A model generated the notes under the pieces. It saw nothing but the letters and a program-made list of their open reading frames with translations, was not told the origin of the DNA and made no database searches. A stretch of 64,000 bases of DNA, from contig WTPW01000023.1 of the NCBI GenBank assembly GCA_009809945.1, forward strand, positions 154,848 to 218,847, in the 5' to 3' direction. The position numbers and the translations under genes were made by a program. The number at the start of each line of letters is the position of its first letter. Within the stretch, counting starts at the first letter, position 1. The stretch comes from Gigaspora margarita. Its lineage: Eukaryota; Glomeromycota; Glomeromycetes; Diversisporales; Gigasporaceae. This document shows, piece after piece, positions 1-11,789 of the stretch.

Positions 1-105
1 TATCTGACCCCTCACCTATCTCTACTTGACAACAAAGAGACTACTAATCTTAGGATTAATTTAAGGCTGCTGTAACAAAGTTTCTACTATGACATTATAT
101 TAATA

Positions 106-107
<2 letters not shown>

Positions 108-145
<38 letters not shown>
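108..145. repeat. poly-A homopolymer tract
   Basis: About 38 consecutive A residues. No retroelement body or target-site duplication is evident next to it, so it is called only as a simple repeat. Confidence 0.9.
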
Positions 146-147
<2 letters not shown>

Positions 148-219
148 TAAAGGGTAAACCGACTGTAAAACGATATGAATAAAAAAAAATGTGCTTTTTT
201 TATATTTGGTTATTTATTT

Positions 220-296
220 ATGCAATATGGTGGGAATAAAAGTAAATTCCAGTTATTCCTTACTATGGAAATTTACTTTTTATTCCCACCATTGTA
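220..296. repeat. foldback hairpin, about 30-bp arms
   Basis: The left arm (ATGGTGGGAATAAAAGTAAA at 227 onward) is matched in reverse complement by the right arm ending near 292, with two single-base insertions. The loop is about 14 nt. It is probably a small foldback MITE remnant; no target-site duplication could be assigned. Confidence 0.7.
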
Positions 297-429
297 TATA
301 TGCACGAATTTTAAAAAATCTGCAAAATTAAAATTTTTTATAAATTTTCGCAGTTTTTTTTTAAAAATTATGGGATTATTTAATAATTTTGGAGATTATT
401 GCAGATTATAATAGGCAGTACCTATAATA

Positions 430-773
430 ATCTGCGAAGATTATACTTTTTAAATATTTGCACAGATTTTTGGCAAAAAATCTGCGAAGAACTGCAAAAA
501 TCTAAATTTTAAAGATCTTTGTAATTTTTTAAACAAGGTTCTGCACTTATTTGATAAATTTGAAGATTACTTCAGATTATTAATGTTTTTAATTTACCAA
601 TTCTATTATAATCTGCAAATATTATAATTTTAAATATTTTCACAGATTTTTGGCAAAAAATCTGCAAAGAACTGCAAAAACCTAAATTTTAAAGATCTTT
701 GCAATTTTTTAAACAAAATTCTGCACTTATTTGATAAATTTGAATATTACTGCAGATTATTAATGTTTTTATT
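430..773. repeat. two-copy tandem repeat, period about 180 bp
   Basis: Positions 430-593 and 611-773 align with a period of 180-181 bp and few mismatches. Both are rich in the word TCTGCAAA and its complement. Upstream (310-420) holds looser copies of the same word. No gene is visible between 1 and 1000. Confidence 0.85.
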
Positions 774-1006
774 TTCCTGATGTTGGCAACTAGTAGTTGT
801 ACAGGAATAATCTATAGCTCATTCGAACCGTCTCATTGAGCTAAGTTGAATAGTGGTTGTTTTATCGAATTCTGATTACTGGATCGAGAGTAATGCCCAT
901 TTTTGTGTATTTTTTATAGGTCAACAATATGCATATATGGTGTTACATTTTTCTTTGAATACATTCCTTGTTGTTAATTTGATGAATTTAATTTTCCAAT
1001 TGTAGA

Positions 1007-2490
1007 TCAAGTAAAATCCCTAATCCATTGTTTTACATCATCTTCAAACTTATCAATTTCTATATTAGTTAAAGTTTGTTGATGCATTATTTGGTAAAGT
1101 CTGTAAAATTCATACCAAAGACGTTCTATTTTTCTGCCACTATTCAGATTAAAAAATTTAGATATTTGAAAACTTTGCAATACTTTGAGTTTGTTGGGTC
1201 CCATTAGAGAAGACCATGTCCTTGGGCTTGAATTAGTTGTAGAAGAAAAAAATTCAAAATGCACACCAATTCTATTTATCTCAGTAATTATTAATTGGCT
1301 TATTGTTTTTCCAAAATTTTTTCGATTAGCTGAAAGTTCATAAAAAGCACATTGCAATAAAATATCTGATATACGTAGCATAGTATGTAATTCATCAGGT
1401 ATCCAATTGCTTTGGTCAATTATATCAAAAAGCATTAAATGTTTGCACTCTATTTGTTAATAAATTTATATAATTTAAATAGTTAATTATATAGTACTAC
1501 ATATAATACTTTTAATTTTTTTAAAAAAAATGGCAAGATAATAATACTCTGTGGCACTATATAAAAGAGAAATATGTATATCTGTATAGTTAAAAAAATT
1601 CTTACCATGTGTATTAAAACTATTGTTCCATTTAATTCCATATTAGCACATTCACTTTGATGACAATAACAAAACAAACAAAAATAATTTGAATTTGGTG
1701 CATTGAGTCCTAATACTAGTGCCAAAAATTTCCATTTATCTAAAAAAAATTCTATAGGCCTTATATTTCCTAAATTATCAACAAATCCAATATTTTTTAA
1801 TTCTTCAAGCTCTTGTGCAAATTTTTGATAAACACAATTTAATAAATCATAATTTTCTAAGCTGATATATAGACAAATACTTTAAATAAAAATAATAAAT
1901 TAAGTTAAATAATTAAAATAAAATAATAATAAAAAAAATTGTTTTTACCTATATACATAATCCAGACTTAATACTGCTTCACCTTCATTTAATATACTAA
2001 TTACTAGTATTACATGACTTTGCTTTCTACTAATATTTCAACCATTGAACCAATTTTTATATTAATTTTATTACCAGGGTGAAGAACAACTGGAGTTGAC
2101 ATAGTTAAAGCTGGTACCAAAGCTATTAATAAAGATTTAATTAATCAAAAAACTGCATTTTCAATTTTGTAATTGTTTGTAATATTTTCTTTAAGCTCCA
2201 AGGTTTGATTAATATTAAATAAAACTATTGGTAATGATTGTTTCATTTAATTATTAATGCTTTTACATTGTTGCTCAAGTAAATATTCTCAAATCATATT
2301 TGAATCTATAGCTGCTAATTTTTGATATCCATTATGGGAAATCAATATTTTATCACATGCTTGAACAAGGGAGTTATGGTATTGTAGCTTGTCTTCATCT
2401 TCAAGCTGATAATTAAAAGTTATATCTTCATTTGCAATCTAAAGCTTTACTAATTCAAGCTTTACTATATTAGTGCCTAATGAATTAACA
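1007..2490 (-). pseudogene. DELHxMLRISD-family transposon-associated protein, degenerate multi-exon copy
   Basis: Read on the minus strand, from about 2490 to 1007, the translation follows a large repetitive protein family I know from Glomeromycotina genomes. Landmarks are ACDKILISHNGYQKLAAI near the start, MSTPVVLHPGNKINIKIG, a segment DKWKFLALVLGLNAPNSNYF, a CLFCYC cysteine motif, and finally NWIPDELHTMLRISDILLQ. A clean phase-0 intron (1448-1605, GTAAG..AG) joins the cysteine exon to the DELH exon; a second intron lies near 1864-1945. The copy is broken. In-frame stops lie at 2439-2441 (TAG), 2289-2291 (TGA), 2247-2249 (TAA) and 2145-2147 (TGA), and there is a one-base frameshift near 2010. 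The C-terminal part expected after QWIRDF is missing. Each stop is one C-to-T change from CAG, CGA, CAA or CGA. The biochemical role of the family is not known to me; a mobile-element origin is inference from its repetitiveness. Confidence 0.75.
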
Positions 2491-2520
2491 AATTAATGAA
2501 TATGAAAAAGCTCTGCTAAA

Positions 2521-3884
2521 GACTTGTAGCACATATTATAGACTAATAGTATCTCAAATTTCATGAAATAATATTAAAAACTTGTGAAAATATTAACATT
2601 TTTGTAAATTCAGATGCATACATTTTTGCAAGTTTTCCCCTATATTCAAATGCTTCTGAAAGCACTTGCTCAAAGTAAAACCTCTAAAACATGACTAAGT
2701 AAGTTGATATAATAGGTATTCGAGAGTCTTAAATTAAATTTTATCAAAAACAGATTAATATTGATGAAGTAATAATGATTTTTCAATTGGCTTCCAGATT
2801 TAGAATTTTTTAAAATTTTTAATTTTGATGAAAACAGAAAAATCAACATTACAGGCTATATTTTCACAAGTTCAAATGAAACAAGTTACTGTACACTAAT
2901 AAATCAATAGAGTATAGGTTAGAATTTTTGTTTCTAAAATTTCAAGTTATTTGGTTAAATATTCATTCCATAATAGCTATTTTTCATTTGGCACAGGTTC
3001 TTTATAATATACTTTTTGGAAATAAAAGAATCTTTTATCAAAGATATCTTTATGAGTTCTTGACCAAATTCGATAAAAATTTTTTATTTGAATTCTATAT
3101 ACTTGTAGAATTCAAAAAAAAAAGTTTTATCAAATTTGGTCAAGAACTTGTAGAGATATCTTTGATGAAAGATTTTTTCTATTTTTAAAAAATGTATATC
3201 ATATGCCAAAATTGAGAGAAATTCGAATCTAGTTGCAAACAAAAAATCTAAATATCTTCATCAATATTAATCTGTTTTTGATAAAATTTTAACTAAAGAC
3301 TCTTGAATACATATTATATTAATTTACTTAGTCACATTTTTGAGGTTTCATTTTGAAGTGCTTTCGAAAGCATTTGAATATAGGGAAAGCTTATGAAAAC
3401 ATATGCATCTGAATTTACAAAAACATTAATATCTTCATGAGTTTTCAATATTTTTTTATGAAAATTGAAATTCTATTAATCAATTATATGCTCTAAAAGT
3501 TTACTTAGTGCGCAGTGACTTGTTTTATTTGAACTTGTGAAAATCTAGCCTATGAAAGTGATTTTTCTGTTTTTATCAAAATTGAAAATTTTAGAAAATT
3601 CTGAATTTGGAAACAAAATGAAAAATCATCATAACTTCATCAATATTAATCTGTTTTTAATGAAATTTAAATAAAGACTCTCGAATACCTATTAAATCAA
3701 CTTACTTAGTCACATTTTAGAGGTTTCATTTTGAGAAAGTGCTTTTGAAAGCATTTGAATATAGGGAAAACTTGCGAAAATGTATGCATCCAAATTTACA
3801 AAAACGTTAATATCTTCACAAGTTTTTAATATTATTTTATGAAATTTGAGATTCTATTAGTCTATGATATGTGCTACAAGTCTT
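2521..3884. repeat. long inverted repeat with about 380-bp arms and a partial third copy inside
   Basis: Sequence 2521-2905 (starting GACTTGTAGCACATATTATA) recurs as the reverse complement at about 3500-3884. A partial copy of the right-arm orientation lies at 3260-3480. The centre (3055-3160) is itself a palindrome around TTTGAATTCTA of the kind repeated at 19.9, 20.7 and 45-46 kb. Open frames here are shadows of the repeat; no gene is seen from 2500 to 4100. Confidence 0.85.
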
Positions 3885-4114
3885 GTTATAAAGAATCTTT
3901 TTAGTTAGCATAATAAAATTTCTTGTAAATCATCACCAAACAGTAGGCTATTTTGAAAAAGCAAACTATCAAAAGTTTGGCCCAATGACTTGCATTTAGA
4001 GAGGTCTAACTATAATATGCAATTGTTTTGTATTATTTCTCAATTTAGATTCTTAAATTAGAAATAACTTCAATTACTTCTTAATTCAATTAAATTACAG
4101 TATTAACTCTAAAA

Positions 4115-5072
4115 TAGGGGTTGGAACTGGTTTTATTTTTATTAACCGGTTTTATTAATTTTTTGAAAATTGCAACCGAATATAAATCGGTTATATTATA
4201 CCCGATTAAATCTAGTTAATCAGTTATATTTAATCGATTAAATTTGATTAATCAGTTATATTTAATTGATTAAATTTGATTAATCGGTTATATTTAATTG
4301 ATTAAATTTGATTAATCAGTTATATTTAATCGATTAAATTCGATTAATCGGTTATATTTAATCCAGTTAAATTTGATTAATCGGTTATATTAATCTGGTT
4401 AAATTCAATTAATCAGTTATATATTAATCTGGTTAATTGGTTATCGTAATAAGCTGTGAAATATGAGTCATTATACAATATGTAACATATTAAATGAACG
4501 TTTCATAGGTCTAAATCTTATATCAGTTCGTTATGATAAGCATTAACTCTCAGGAATATCTAGTTCGTTCAATTTGCACTATTATAACAATAGAAATTTG
4601 TTTGCCATAACATTTCCTTTTTTTTAAAAAAAAAGCTTCGTGAAGTATTCATTTGCGTTCTGCAATCTGCAAAATATATGTATGCATATGACAAGAGAAG
4701 AATGCATATATCAGATATGTACAGTATATTGTAGTAAATTTTTTTTTCCATAATGAAATGATATAAATTTAAACCTGCAAAATCGTTCATTTTACATATG
4801 ATGTTAAAAAAAATGTATTGTGTATTTCCAGCTTATAGTAAAACTGATTAATTGAATACACCCGGTTATAATAAATCTGATTAATCAGATACAACCAGTT
4901 ATAATAAACCTGATTAATTAAATACAACCGGTTATAATAAACCTGAATAATTGAATACAACTAGTTATAATAAACCTGATTAATCAGACTAAAAAATTTC
5001 CAACCCGGTTGTATTTTATAACTGGTTTAACCTGGTTATAAATTTGATTATGATAACCAGTTCCAAACTCTA
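4115..5072. mobile_element. hAT-like non-autonomous element with GGTTATA/ATTAACC motif interior
   Basis: The left end TAGGGGTTGGAACTGGTT pairs with a right end whose reverse complement is TAGAGTTTGGAACTGGTT. Flanks 4107-4114 (CTCTAAAA) and 5073-5080 (CACTAAAA) form an 8-bp target-site duplication with one mismatch. Both the 8-bp size and the TAGNG ends are typical of hAT elements. The 958-bp interior is mostly degenerate tandem GGTTATATTAATC-type words in one orientation on the left and the other on the right. No transposase frame. Confidence 0.8.
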
Positions 5073-5133
5073 CACTAAAATTTAATAAAAACTAGAACTC
5101 AGAAGTATTTATATTTTATACATATTAGATATA

Positions 5134-5304
5134 CAGTCACCCCTGGCTATAATCACACCCTTGGGGCAAAAAAAAAGTGATTATAATAAGATTGTGCTTA
5201 TAGAAAGGTTAAATCAATATATTTTTAATAAATTGGGACTTAATAAAGATATAATTTTTATAAATTGTGATTATAGCTAGTGTGATTATAGCCAGGTGTG
5301 ACTG
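5134..5304. mobile_element. Tc1/mariner-type MITE, TA target-site duplication
   Basis: A 171-bp element. Ends CAGTCACCCCTGGCTATAAT and, in reverse complement, CAGTCACACCTGGCTATAAT match at 24 of 25 positions over the full 25-bp inverted repeat. It is flanked on both sides by TA (5132-5133 and 5305-5306), as expected for Tc1/mariner insertion. No coding capacity. Confidence 0.9.
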
Positions 5305-5309
5305 TATTA

Positions 5310-7125
5310 ACTTAATTATATTAATTTTTATAGAAAGAAAAAATAACAAATAAGCTTTTGTTTCATTATTGATTTTTTAATATTAAATGATATGATTGCC
5401 TGGCTTGTAAAATCTTTGATAGAATATTAGAAACATTTATTCATCAATAGAAAAATAAACATTCTTTAATGGATCAAATAAATATAATTAATGTTTAACT
5501 GCACTTAAAAATCCAATCAAAAATACATAACCAAATTTTAAATGTTGGATAACTTATAATTTTTAAAATTCTTTATTGGTATAACTAAGCAAATTAAAAT
5601 AATCTAGAGATGCAAGATTATTTTCTATAATTTATGCTATGCACCAAGTAACAAAGCATGCTAGTCAAGACAAATAGTTAAACAAAAATCTGATATAAGA
5701 TTTTTTTTTTACTATGTTTATACTTTTTTTTTAATAATAATAAAATTTTAATATGCAATTAGAAAGATTTGTACATAGTACTGTATTGTTTTATCTTGCA
5801 AACAATAGTTGATGATGCTATTTATGAATATATTTATGAATAAAATATTCTAAAAGCACATTAGTACTAAAAATTATTAAAATCATAAATTTGGATATTA
5901 ATTCAAGTGAAAACTGTCATTATATTTTGCAAGGAAAAGAATAGTAGCTAATTCAAAAGAAGTAATTTACTATGTACAAGACGTGTTCTATATAAGAATA
6001 TAAAAATTATTAAATTTTTTAATTATGTGAATTTTTTACTATTGTGCCTTTTTTATTGATTATAGTATTTTTTTATTATTTAAATTTATAAAGCAGTTTT
6101 TTTTAATATGCACAAATTTAATGTTAGTTTTAATTTTTTATATAAAATTTTAAATCATGCAAATTTTTACAGTTTGTCTTTTTTATTGATTATATAATTT
6201 TTTTTATTTAAATTTATAAAGCAGATTTTTTTAATATAACTAGTAATTTCACAAATTTGATGTTTTTTTAATTTTTTTTTTATCTAAAATTTTATATAAA
6301 TTTTTATCACCTTAGTTTATGCTTATGATTTAAGTAATATTATTTTGGGCATATAATTTTTATTACTTTGTCATATAATTTTACCTTATTAATTTTTTTA
6401 TCAACTAAGAAATAATATACATTGTTTTAAAATTTAAAAAAGCTTAAAGCTTATTATCTAATACTAAAATATAGATTATTAAACTGCACATAAATTAAAT
6501 TATATAGTGAATATGTTCTCACAATCTTGAACTATACCATAAATAAAAAAAAAAGTGAAACTATAATAACTTCTAAAATAGAAAAATATAGCACACCAAA
6601 AAGTTGAACAAAACCATCCCTTCACATTTCATGTAAAAGTACTGGTATAAAAGTATTTGTATAATTTTATTGATAAAATTATTAAAAATACTATTTTATT
6701 TGTTATTTTACTAATTTATGAATATAATTACTTTTACTAAAATTATTATATCTATGTATATATTAAAAAACTAACTAATTAATTAGTTCAAGATGTTCTA
6801 AGTAAAATGCCCTATGCTCTAAAAACCTTTCCCAAACCCTAACTCTAACTCTAAGTACTAATACTAATATATAATATTCAAACCTTAGAAAGTCTAAAAA
6901 AAATATAATAAAATATATAATAGGTGCAAACCTACTATAGGTGCATTTTATAATAAATAAATACAAATTTCTATAATTCTTTAAATTTTACTTATTGCTT
7001 CTAACTTTTTGCTATAAATAAATTTGTTTAGCACCAAAAACTATATTATTTTAGTATGTTTTATTTTATTTTTCTTAAAATTTGAGGCAAAAAGTTTAAT
7101 TTTGAATTTTTGATAAAATTTTTCA
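5310..7125. other. AT-rich gene-free stretch
   Basis: No coding frame longer than random expectation. Contains a diverged roughly 120-bp direct duplication (about 6045-6150 and 6175-6290) and CpG is almost absent. Near 6960-7080 a motif resembling ACTTTTTGCTATAAATAAAT starts a repeat also found around 9750, 44.5-45.0, 46.5 and 49.3-49.5 kb. Confidence 0.6.
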
Positions 7126-7129
7126 AAAT

Positions 7130-7655
7130 TAATTTGTGATCCAGCTAAGAACCAGTAAAACAACATAGTAAATCATAGAGAAATTTACTATTGTTTTTTG
7201 TCTTTTTTGGAATCTAGAGTTTCCCAAAGAGCAAACTGATTTTCTACTAATTAAATATCTCTTTTAAATTAAATAAAAGTTGTAAAAGAGAAAATTCTGG
7301 TCATAATAGCAATTAAATCATTAAAATTGGCCTAGTGGATCACAAGATATAAGAATTTTTGTCTTTGCAACTATATAGTGTAAACAAAAAAGTAAATATA
7401 TAATCATAAAGACAAAAATGCTAATTTCTTGTGATCCACTAGGCTGATTTTAATAATTTAACTGTTATTATGACCAGAATTTTCTTTTCTACAACTTTTA
7501 TTTAATTTAAAAGAGATGTTTATTTAGTAAAAAATTGGGTTGTCCTTTGGGAAACTCCAGATTCCAAAAAAAGCAAAAAATACATAGTAAACATATCTCC
7601 ACTATTTACTATATTTTTTTACTAGTTCTTATGTGGATCATGAATTAAGTATTCT
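7130..7655. repeat. large palindromic foldback element, about 250-bp arms
   Basis: The sequence around GTGATCCAGCTAAGAACCAG at 7136 is matched in reverse complement at about 7620-7650. The arms continue inward to TGGCCTAGTGGATCACAAGA and TCTTGTGATCCACTAGGCTG, either side of a centre near 7390. It is probably a MITE; no clear target-site duplication was assigned. Confidence 0.8.
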
Positions 7656-7904
7656 TTCTTCAAATTTTAATAAAATTAAGATAAATTATACTGATTTGAT
7701 ATATTTTTTAATGCTAAATGAGTTTACATAGTGTAATAAATTAAAATAATATATTATTTTTAATAATTTTATTAATAAGAGAATAACTATACTTAACTAG
7801 GGAGAAATTCTCTGTGATACAGATTGGCAAGATCAGCACATAAATAAATATATTTTTTTGTTTACATAATTTTTTTTTTACACTAATTGTTTTTTTTTAG
7901 CATT

Positions 7905-8440
7905 GCTATTGTAGGTACGTACCTGTCGTCATTGGTATCATCGTTGGTGTCATGTTGTATAGTGTATTTACATCGTCATTTATTAGTAGTTAGTGATTCG
8001 TTATTTCGCTAGTGTTGTTTTGTTTATTTTTTTTTGCTGATTTGTACTGTTGATTTGCCTTTGCTAGTTCTTGTATCACTTCGTATTTTGTTTTTGACTG
8101 TGTTGGTTCATGCTGTCGCTTGGTGTTTTCACTTTTGCTGGTCTTGTTTGCTAATTTTTGCCTTACTGGTCTGTTTGCTGGAGTCGTCGTTTGTTGGTGT
8201 CAGTATTTGTTAGTGTTATCTTTGGTCGACTAGTTCCACTGCTTATCAATGTCATCGTAGGTAGGTGTTGAATTTTGCTTTTAAAAGATGTAACAGTTTA
8301 AATGTCGTATTTTTGCTGATATTTCTGATTTATTGCTAAAGTCGTTTGTTGTATCTTTCTGGTAATAATACAAGAGTAGAATCGCCACCTAAATATTTCA
8401 TAACTACTTCGAAGCAAAACCTGGTTTTGTTTGGTTAGGG
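7905..8440 (-). other. strand-asymmetric (plus G/T-rich, minus A/C-rich) segment, possible decayed coding exon
   Basis: The minus strand is A/C-rich and carries two long open stretches in different frames: one beginning MTLISSGTSRPKITLTNT (from about 8255) and, after an apparent frameshift near 8180, a Lys/Gln/Asn/Thr-rich stretch ending EITNH near 8000. Composition is unlike the surrounding repeats and looks like disordered coding sequence. I do not recognise the protein. It could also be a strand-skewed non-coding RNA or low-complexity DNA. Confidence 0.35.
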
Positions 8441-8519
8441 TTAGGGTATTGCTGCTAGGTAAGAGTTAGAATGTACTATATTTATCAAAATTTTAAAGAA
8501 ATTTTTTTACTAATGCGCA

Positions 8520-9305
8520 GTGTTGGGAATGCTCAAAATGGCACGGATCTTGTGGCACGCACAAGAACGGTTTACAGAATGGCACAGACATTACAGTAAA
8601 GGTGGTACATAATATCACGTCATATGAAATGGTGCATTCAGATAACACGTACGTGTATGTTATATGTGTTGGCTCGTTTTGTGAAGAGCGAAAGGTCAGT
8701 AAAGGATTTTTTCTTTAAAAAAGAGCAATATCTCATGATTTCATGATGAAGCTTCCTTGTGTGTCCTAACAAAAAAAATTCCTTACAAAATTTTGCTTTA
8801 TATGCAGATAGCTTGTTCATTTTATATTGATTACTTATGTAAATTTATGTTTTAATAGCTAATCCGCATCATTATCGCAGTGGCACATGAATTTACGTTC
8901 ATTACCCATACCAAATCAGTGCCGATTCGAATAATAAACTGCTTCAAAACCTGCACGTAATATCACGTCATATGAAATGGCACGTTTAGATGACACGTAT
9001 GTGTACATTACGAATGTTGACTCATTTCGTGGAGAGCGAAAGGTCAGTAAAGATTATTTTTTTAAAAAAAGAGCAATATCTCATGATTTCATGATAAAGC
9101 TTCCTTGTCTGTTTTAACATAATAACTTCATTACAAATTTTGCTTTATAAGCAGTTAGCTTGCTCGTCTTTTGATTACTTATATAAATGTATATTTTAAT
9201 TGCTAATCTGCATCGTTATCGCAGTAGCACATGAATTTACGTTCATTACCCATGCCAAATCAGTGCCGATTCGACTAGTAAACTGCTGCAAAACCTATAG
9301 AGATT
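8520..9305. mobile_element. GGCACG-rich repetitive element, two tandem copies
   Basis: About 345 bp is repeated directly (8600-8950 and 8955-9305). Shared landmarks are TAATATCACGTCATATGAAA, GGAGAGCGAAAGGTCAGTAA and AGTAAACTGCTGCAAAA at the ends. An inverted copy sits at 33300-33777, and the end motif TTTTGCAGCAGTTTACTA is shared with the element at 37437-37880. Open frames on either strand are repeat shadows, because the copies are not conserved as protein. Confidence 0.8.
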
Positions 9306-9530
9306 AGGATTAATGGTAATATAGAATTAGACGATTGCATGGTGGTTAGTAGCAAAGTTAGAGTTAAGTAGTAGGTTAGGATAGAATGGGATTAGTTAAA
9401 GGGTTTATGGTTATGGTTAGGGTAAGTGTAGTGCAAGCTTAGGGTTAGGCTAGTATTAGGCGAAAAGGATTGTGTTAGGGTAAGGGTAGTGTGGGATTAT
9501 GGTTAGGTTAGTATTAGGTAAAAGGGTAGA
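9300..9530. repeat. degenerate interstitial telomere-like GGTTAGGGT repeats
   Basis: Many imperfect TTAGGG-like words (GGTTAGGGTAAGTG, TTAGGGTTAGG, GTTAGGGTAAGGGT). A short related patch is at 8436-8452 and the complementary form at 6830-6855. TTAGGG is a common fungal telomere unit; an internal origin from an old chromosome end or a break repair is inference. Confidence 0.65.
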
Positions 9531-9983
9531 TTAATACATTTTAGAAGCCGTTTTGCACATTATGTAAATAAATATGAAATAAATATATATTGATATGTAA
9601 TATAAATAAAAATAAATATAAAATTGTTTGTATAATTTTATTGGTCGATTTGGACTTGTGTAACAGGAAAATTTCCCTCCGGTTAAGATTAGCAATTCTC
9701 TTTTATTAATAAAATTATACAAAATGCCATGATTCTCTAAATTTTATTAATTAATTCTAACTTCATGCTCTAAGTAAACATGTATAGACAAAAAATACAT
9801 ATATGCTACCAAAAATAAGCTACATTTTTTGGATGATTTTGAATACAAAAAATTAGAGTAGCTTATTTTTGAATAAAAAATTTTTGGTCAATTGCAAATA
9901 ATTGTTATATAATAAATACTAAAACCTACTATATAAATCAAATATTATTGTTTAAATTAACTTGTTCAAAAGATCAAAATACA

Positions 9984-10225
9984 TATATGGGGTGAGTCAG
10001 TAAAAAAGGGACAAATCATTTTTAGTATTTTTTTTAATTTTTAAATTAAAATAACTTAACAACTATTTAATCAAATTTGCTAAAAAAATTTTTATTTTAA
10101 TCATAAAATTAAAATAAAAAAAATTATTAAAATTTATTAAGATATTTGTTAAGATATTTAAGCTTAAAGTCAAGAAAACTTTTACTTAGAAAAAATTTGT
10201 CCCTTTTCTATACTTACCCTATATA
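9984..10225. mobile_element. MITE family with ATGGGGTGAGTCAGTAAAAA ends, copy 1
   Basis: About 240 bp with inverted ends (GGGGTGAGTCAGTAAAAAAG and the complement of CTTTTCTATACTTACCC). The same element is found at 43552-43810 and 53771-54020. Flanks are AT-rich, so the target duplication cannot be read. Confidence 0.8.
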
Positions 10226-10229
10226 TTAA

Positions 10230-11180
10230 AATTTTCATCAAAATTAGATTACTTTTTATTATCTAACATTAATTTTAAGTTCAACAAATATATTTTTTAA
10301 AAAAATTTAATTTTTCATTAAGGCTATACCTTTGCAAAGCTGATGGTTTAGATTGAGTTGATCAATAAGGGTTCTTGAGATCATAGTAGAGGGAATTATA
10401 GCAGGATTGGTAATACAATAACAGTTTATGAATAGAATATATATGGTTAAGTTAGTCATTTTTGATATGATATATTAGAATTTAAATGTATTTTAATAAT
10501 GATAGCGAACAGAATTCCCATATGTTCTATACTCATTTCAATAAAGTCTTTATTGTTTGTTTGTTTTTGACATTCATTTCCATTAGTAATCGATCAATCA
10601 ATCATCAATCATCAATCAATTATCAATCATCAAAACATTATAAAATTACCAGCTGTCATGAGTGTGTCCATTCTTAATTATCTGATTGGGTAAAAAAAAG
10701 TGCCATAACTAATAATAAAATACATCATTACACATTGCAGACATATTGTGTATATTGATATAATTATTTCTCACAATGGTTAAATCTTTGTGAGATCCGG
10801 TTGATTAACTTTCCTATATATGTGCATTAATAATAAATAAATTATGAAAAATTCCAAATACCAGTATTTGATATCTGGTTAGCGATCATGTTTATGCATG
10901 ATTGACAATCAATTGAAGCTATATTTGTATCATTATTGTTAAAACCCACTGTATAAAAAGTGCACATATATACTAACACAAGATTAGTATAATACGTAGA
11001 GTTATAGTAGGTTCCAGATAATGTGCTCTTTCATATTCTTTTTCTATCTAATCCTTTCTAATATAAAATAATGCTTGATCATGTCAATGTAATCTGTATG
11101 AAATTTGATCTGTTGTGTTAAATCACCTAACTTTAATAAGGATTATGTTCATTTGAGTTGACATGAGGTTGACAAATCGA
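10230..11180. other. gene-free AT-rich stretch with AATC simple repeat
   Basis: An AATCATC-type simple repeat occupies about 10588-10632. The open frame over it is repeat-driven. No other supported feature. Confidence 0.5.
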
Positions 11181-11184
11181 AAAG

Positions 11185-11446
11185 ATGCCAAGCAGGGAAT
11201 GTGCCCCTGAAACCAATAGTGGAAACCAGGCCGAACTGGTTCAATCAAGCTTAGAGTGCAACCAACTTCAGGTGAGTATGATTTCAATTTCTTGCCATAA
11301 ATGGCAACTACAAACTTGATAAGGATCGCCATGAGAATAAAGGCAAGTCAAGAGAAGCACAAATGGTCCCACACAAACTCAGTTGCAGCAGACCGCAATT
11401 CACGATCCAGGCCCTCCCTCCCAAGGAAAACCGGTTATTGTCATAA
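11185..11446 (+). CDS. putative two-exon gene fragment, unknown function
   Basis: An ATG at 11185 opens MPSRECAPETNSGNQAELVQ and continues 29 codons to a strong splice donor (CAG|GTGAGT at 11271/11272). After a 52-nt intron ending AAG at 11323, a phase-matched exon (starting DRHENKGKSREAQMVPHKLS) stays open to a stop at 11444-11446. Alternatively it splices again near GGTTATT at about 11433 into the duplicated exons that follow. GC content is clearly higher than the neighbours. I do not recognise a domain; the polar, Gln/Ser-rich sequence suggests a disordered region. It could be a fragment of a repetitive transposon-linked gene. Confidence 0.45.
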
Positions 11447-11467
11447 ATATATAAAACTGAATACCAA

Positions 11468-11782
11468 GATCACATGTGCACACTAATATCCAGCCTGTGT
11501 TATGCAGGCAAAAAACCACCAGCCAGCTCTTAGCTACACAAACTGCTTACAGGGATCTCCTGGCGCAATATATTGCTATTTTTAGGAGCATATCCCAAAT
11601 AATGGAACCTGCTATTTTTATACTTACATCTTCATTGTTATAACTGTTGAAAAACAATATCACATGTTCAGTTAATGGCCGGCCTGCATTTTGCAGGCAG
11701 GAAACCACTGGTAGTGCACAATCTCAACTGCTACAGTGAGCCCCAGCGCAATATGAATTGCTATTGCCAGGAGCTTATCCTG
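11468..11782 (+). repeat. duplicated exon-like module (about 125 bp, two copies)
   Basis: Positions 11468-11597 and 11659-11782 are diverged direct copies. Each has an acceptor-like TGCAG followed by an open stretch resembling (Q/T)xAYRDLLAQYIAIF in copy 1 and APAQYELLLPGAYP in copy 2. Each also has a hairpin at the acceptor (GCCTGC ATTTT GCAGGC in copy 2; one G-T pair replaces a G-C pair in copy 1). They may be tandem exons of the gene starting at 11185, or an RNA-structured repeat. Confidence 0.45.
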
Positions 11783-11789
11783 TCTCAGT

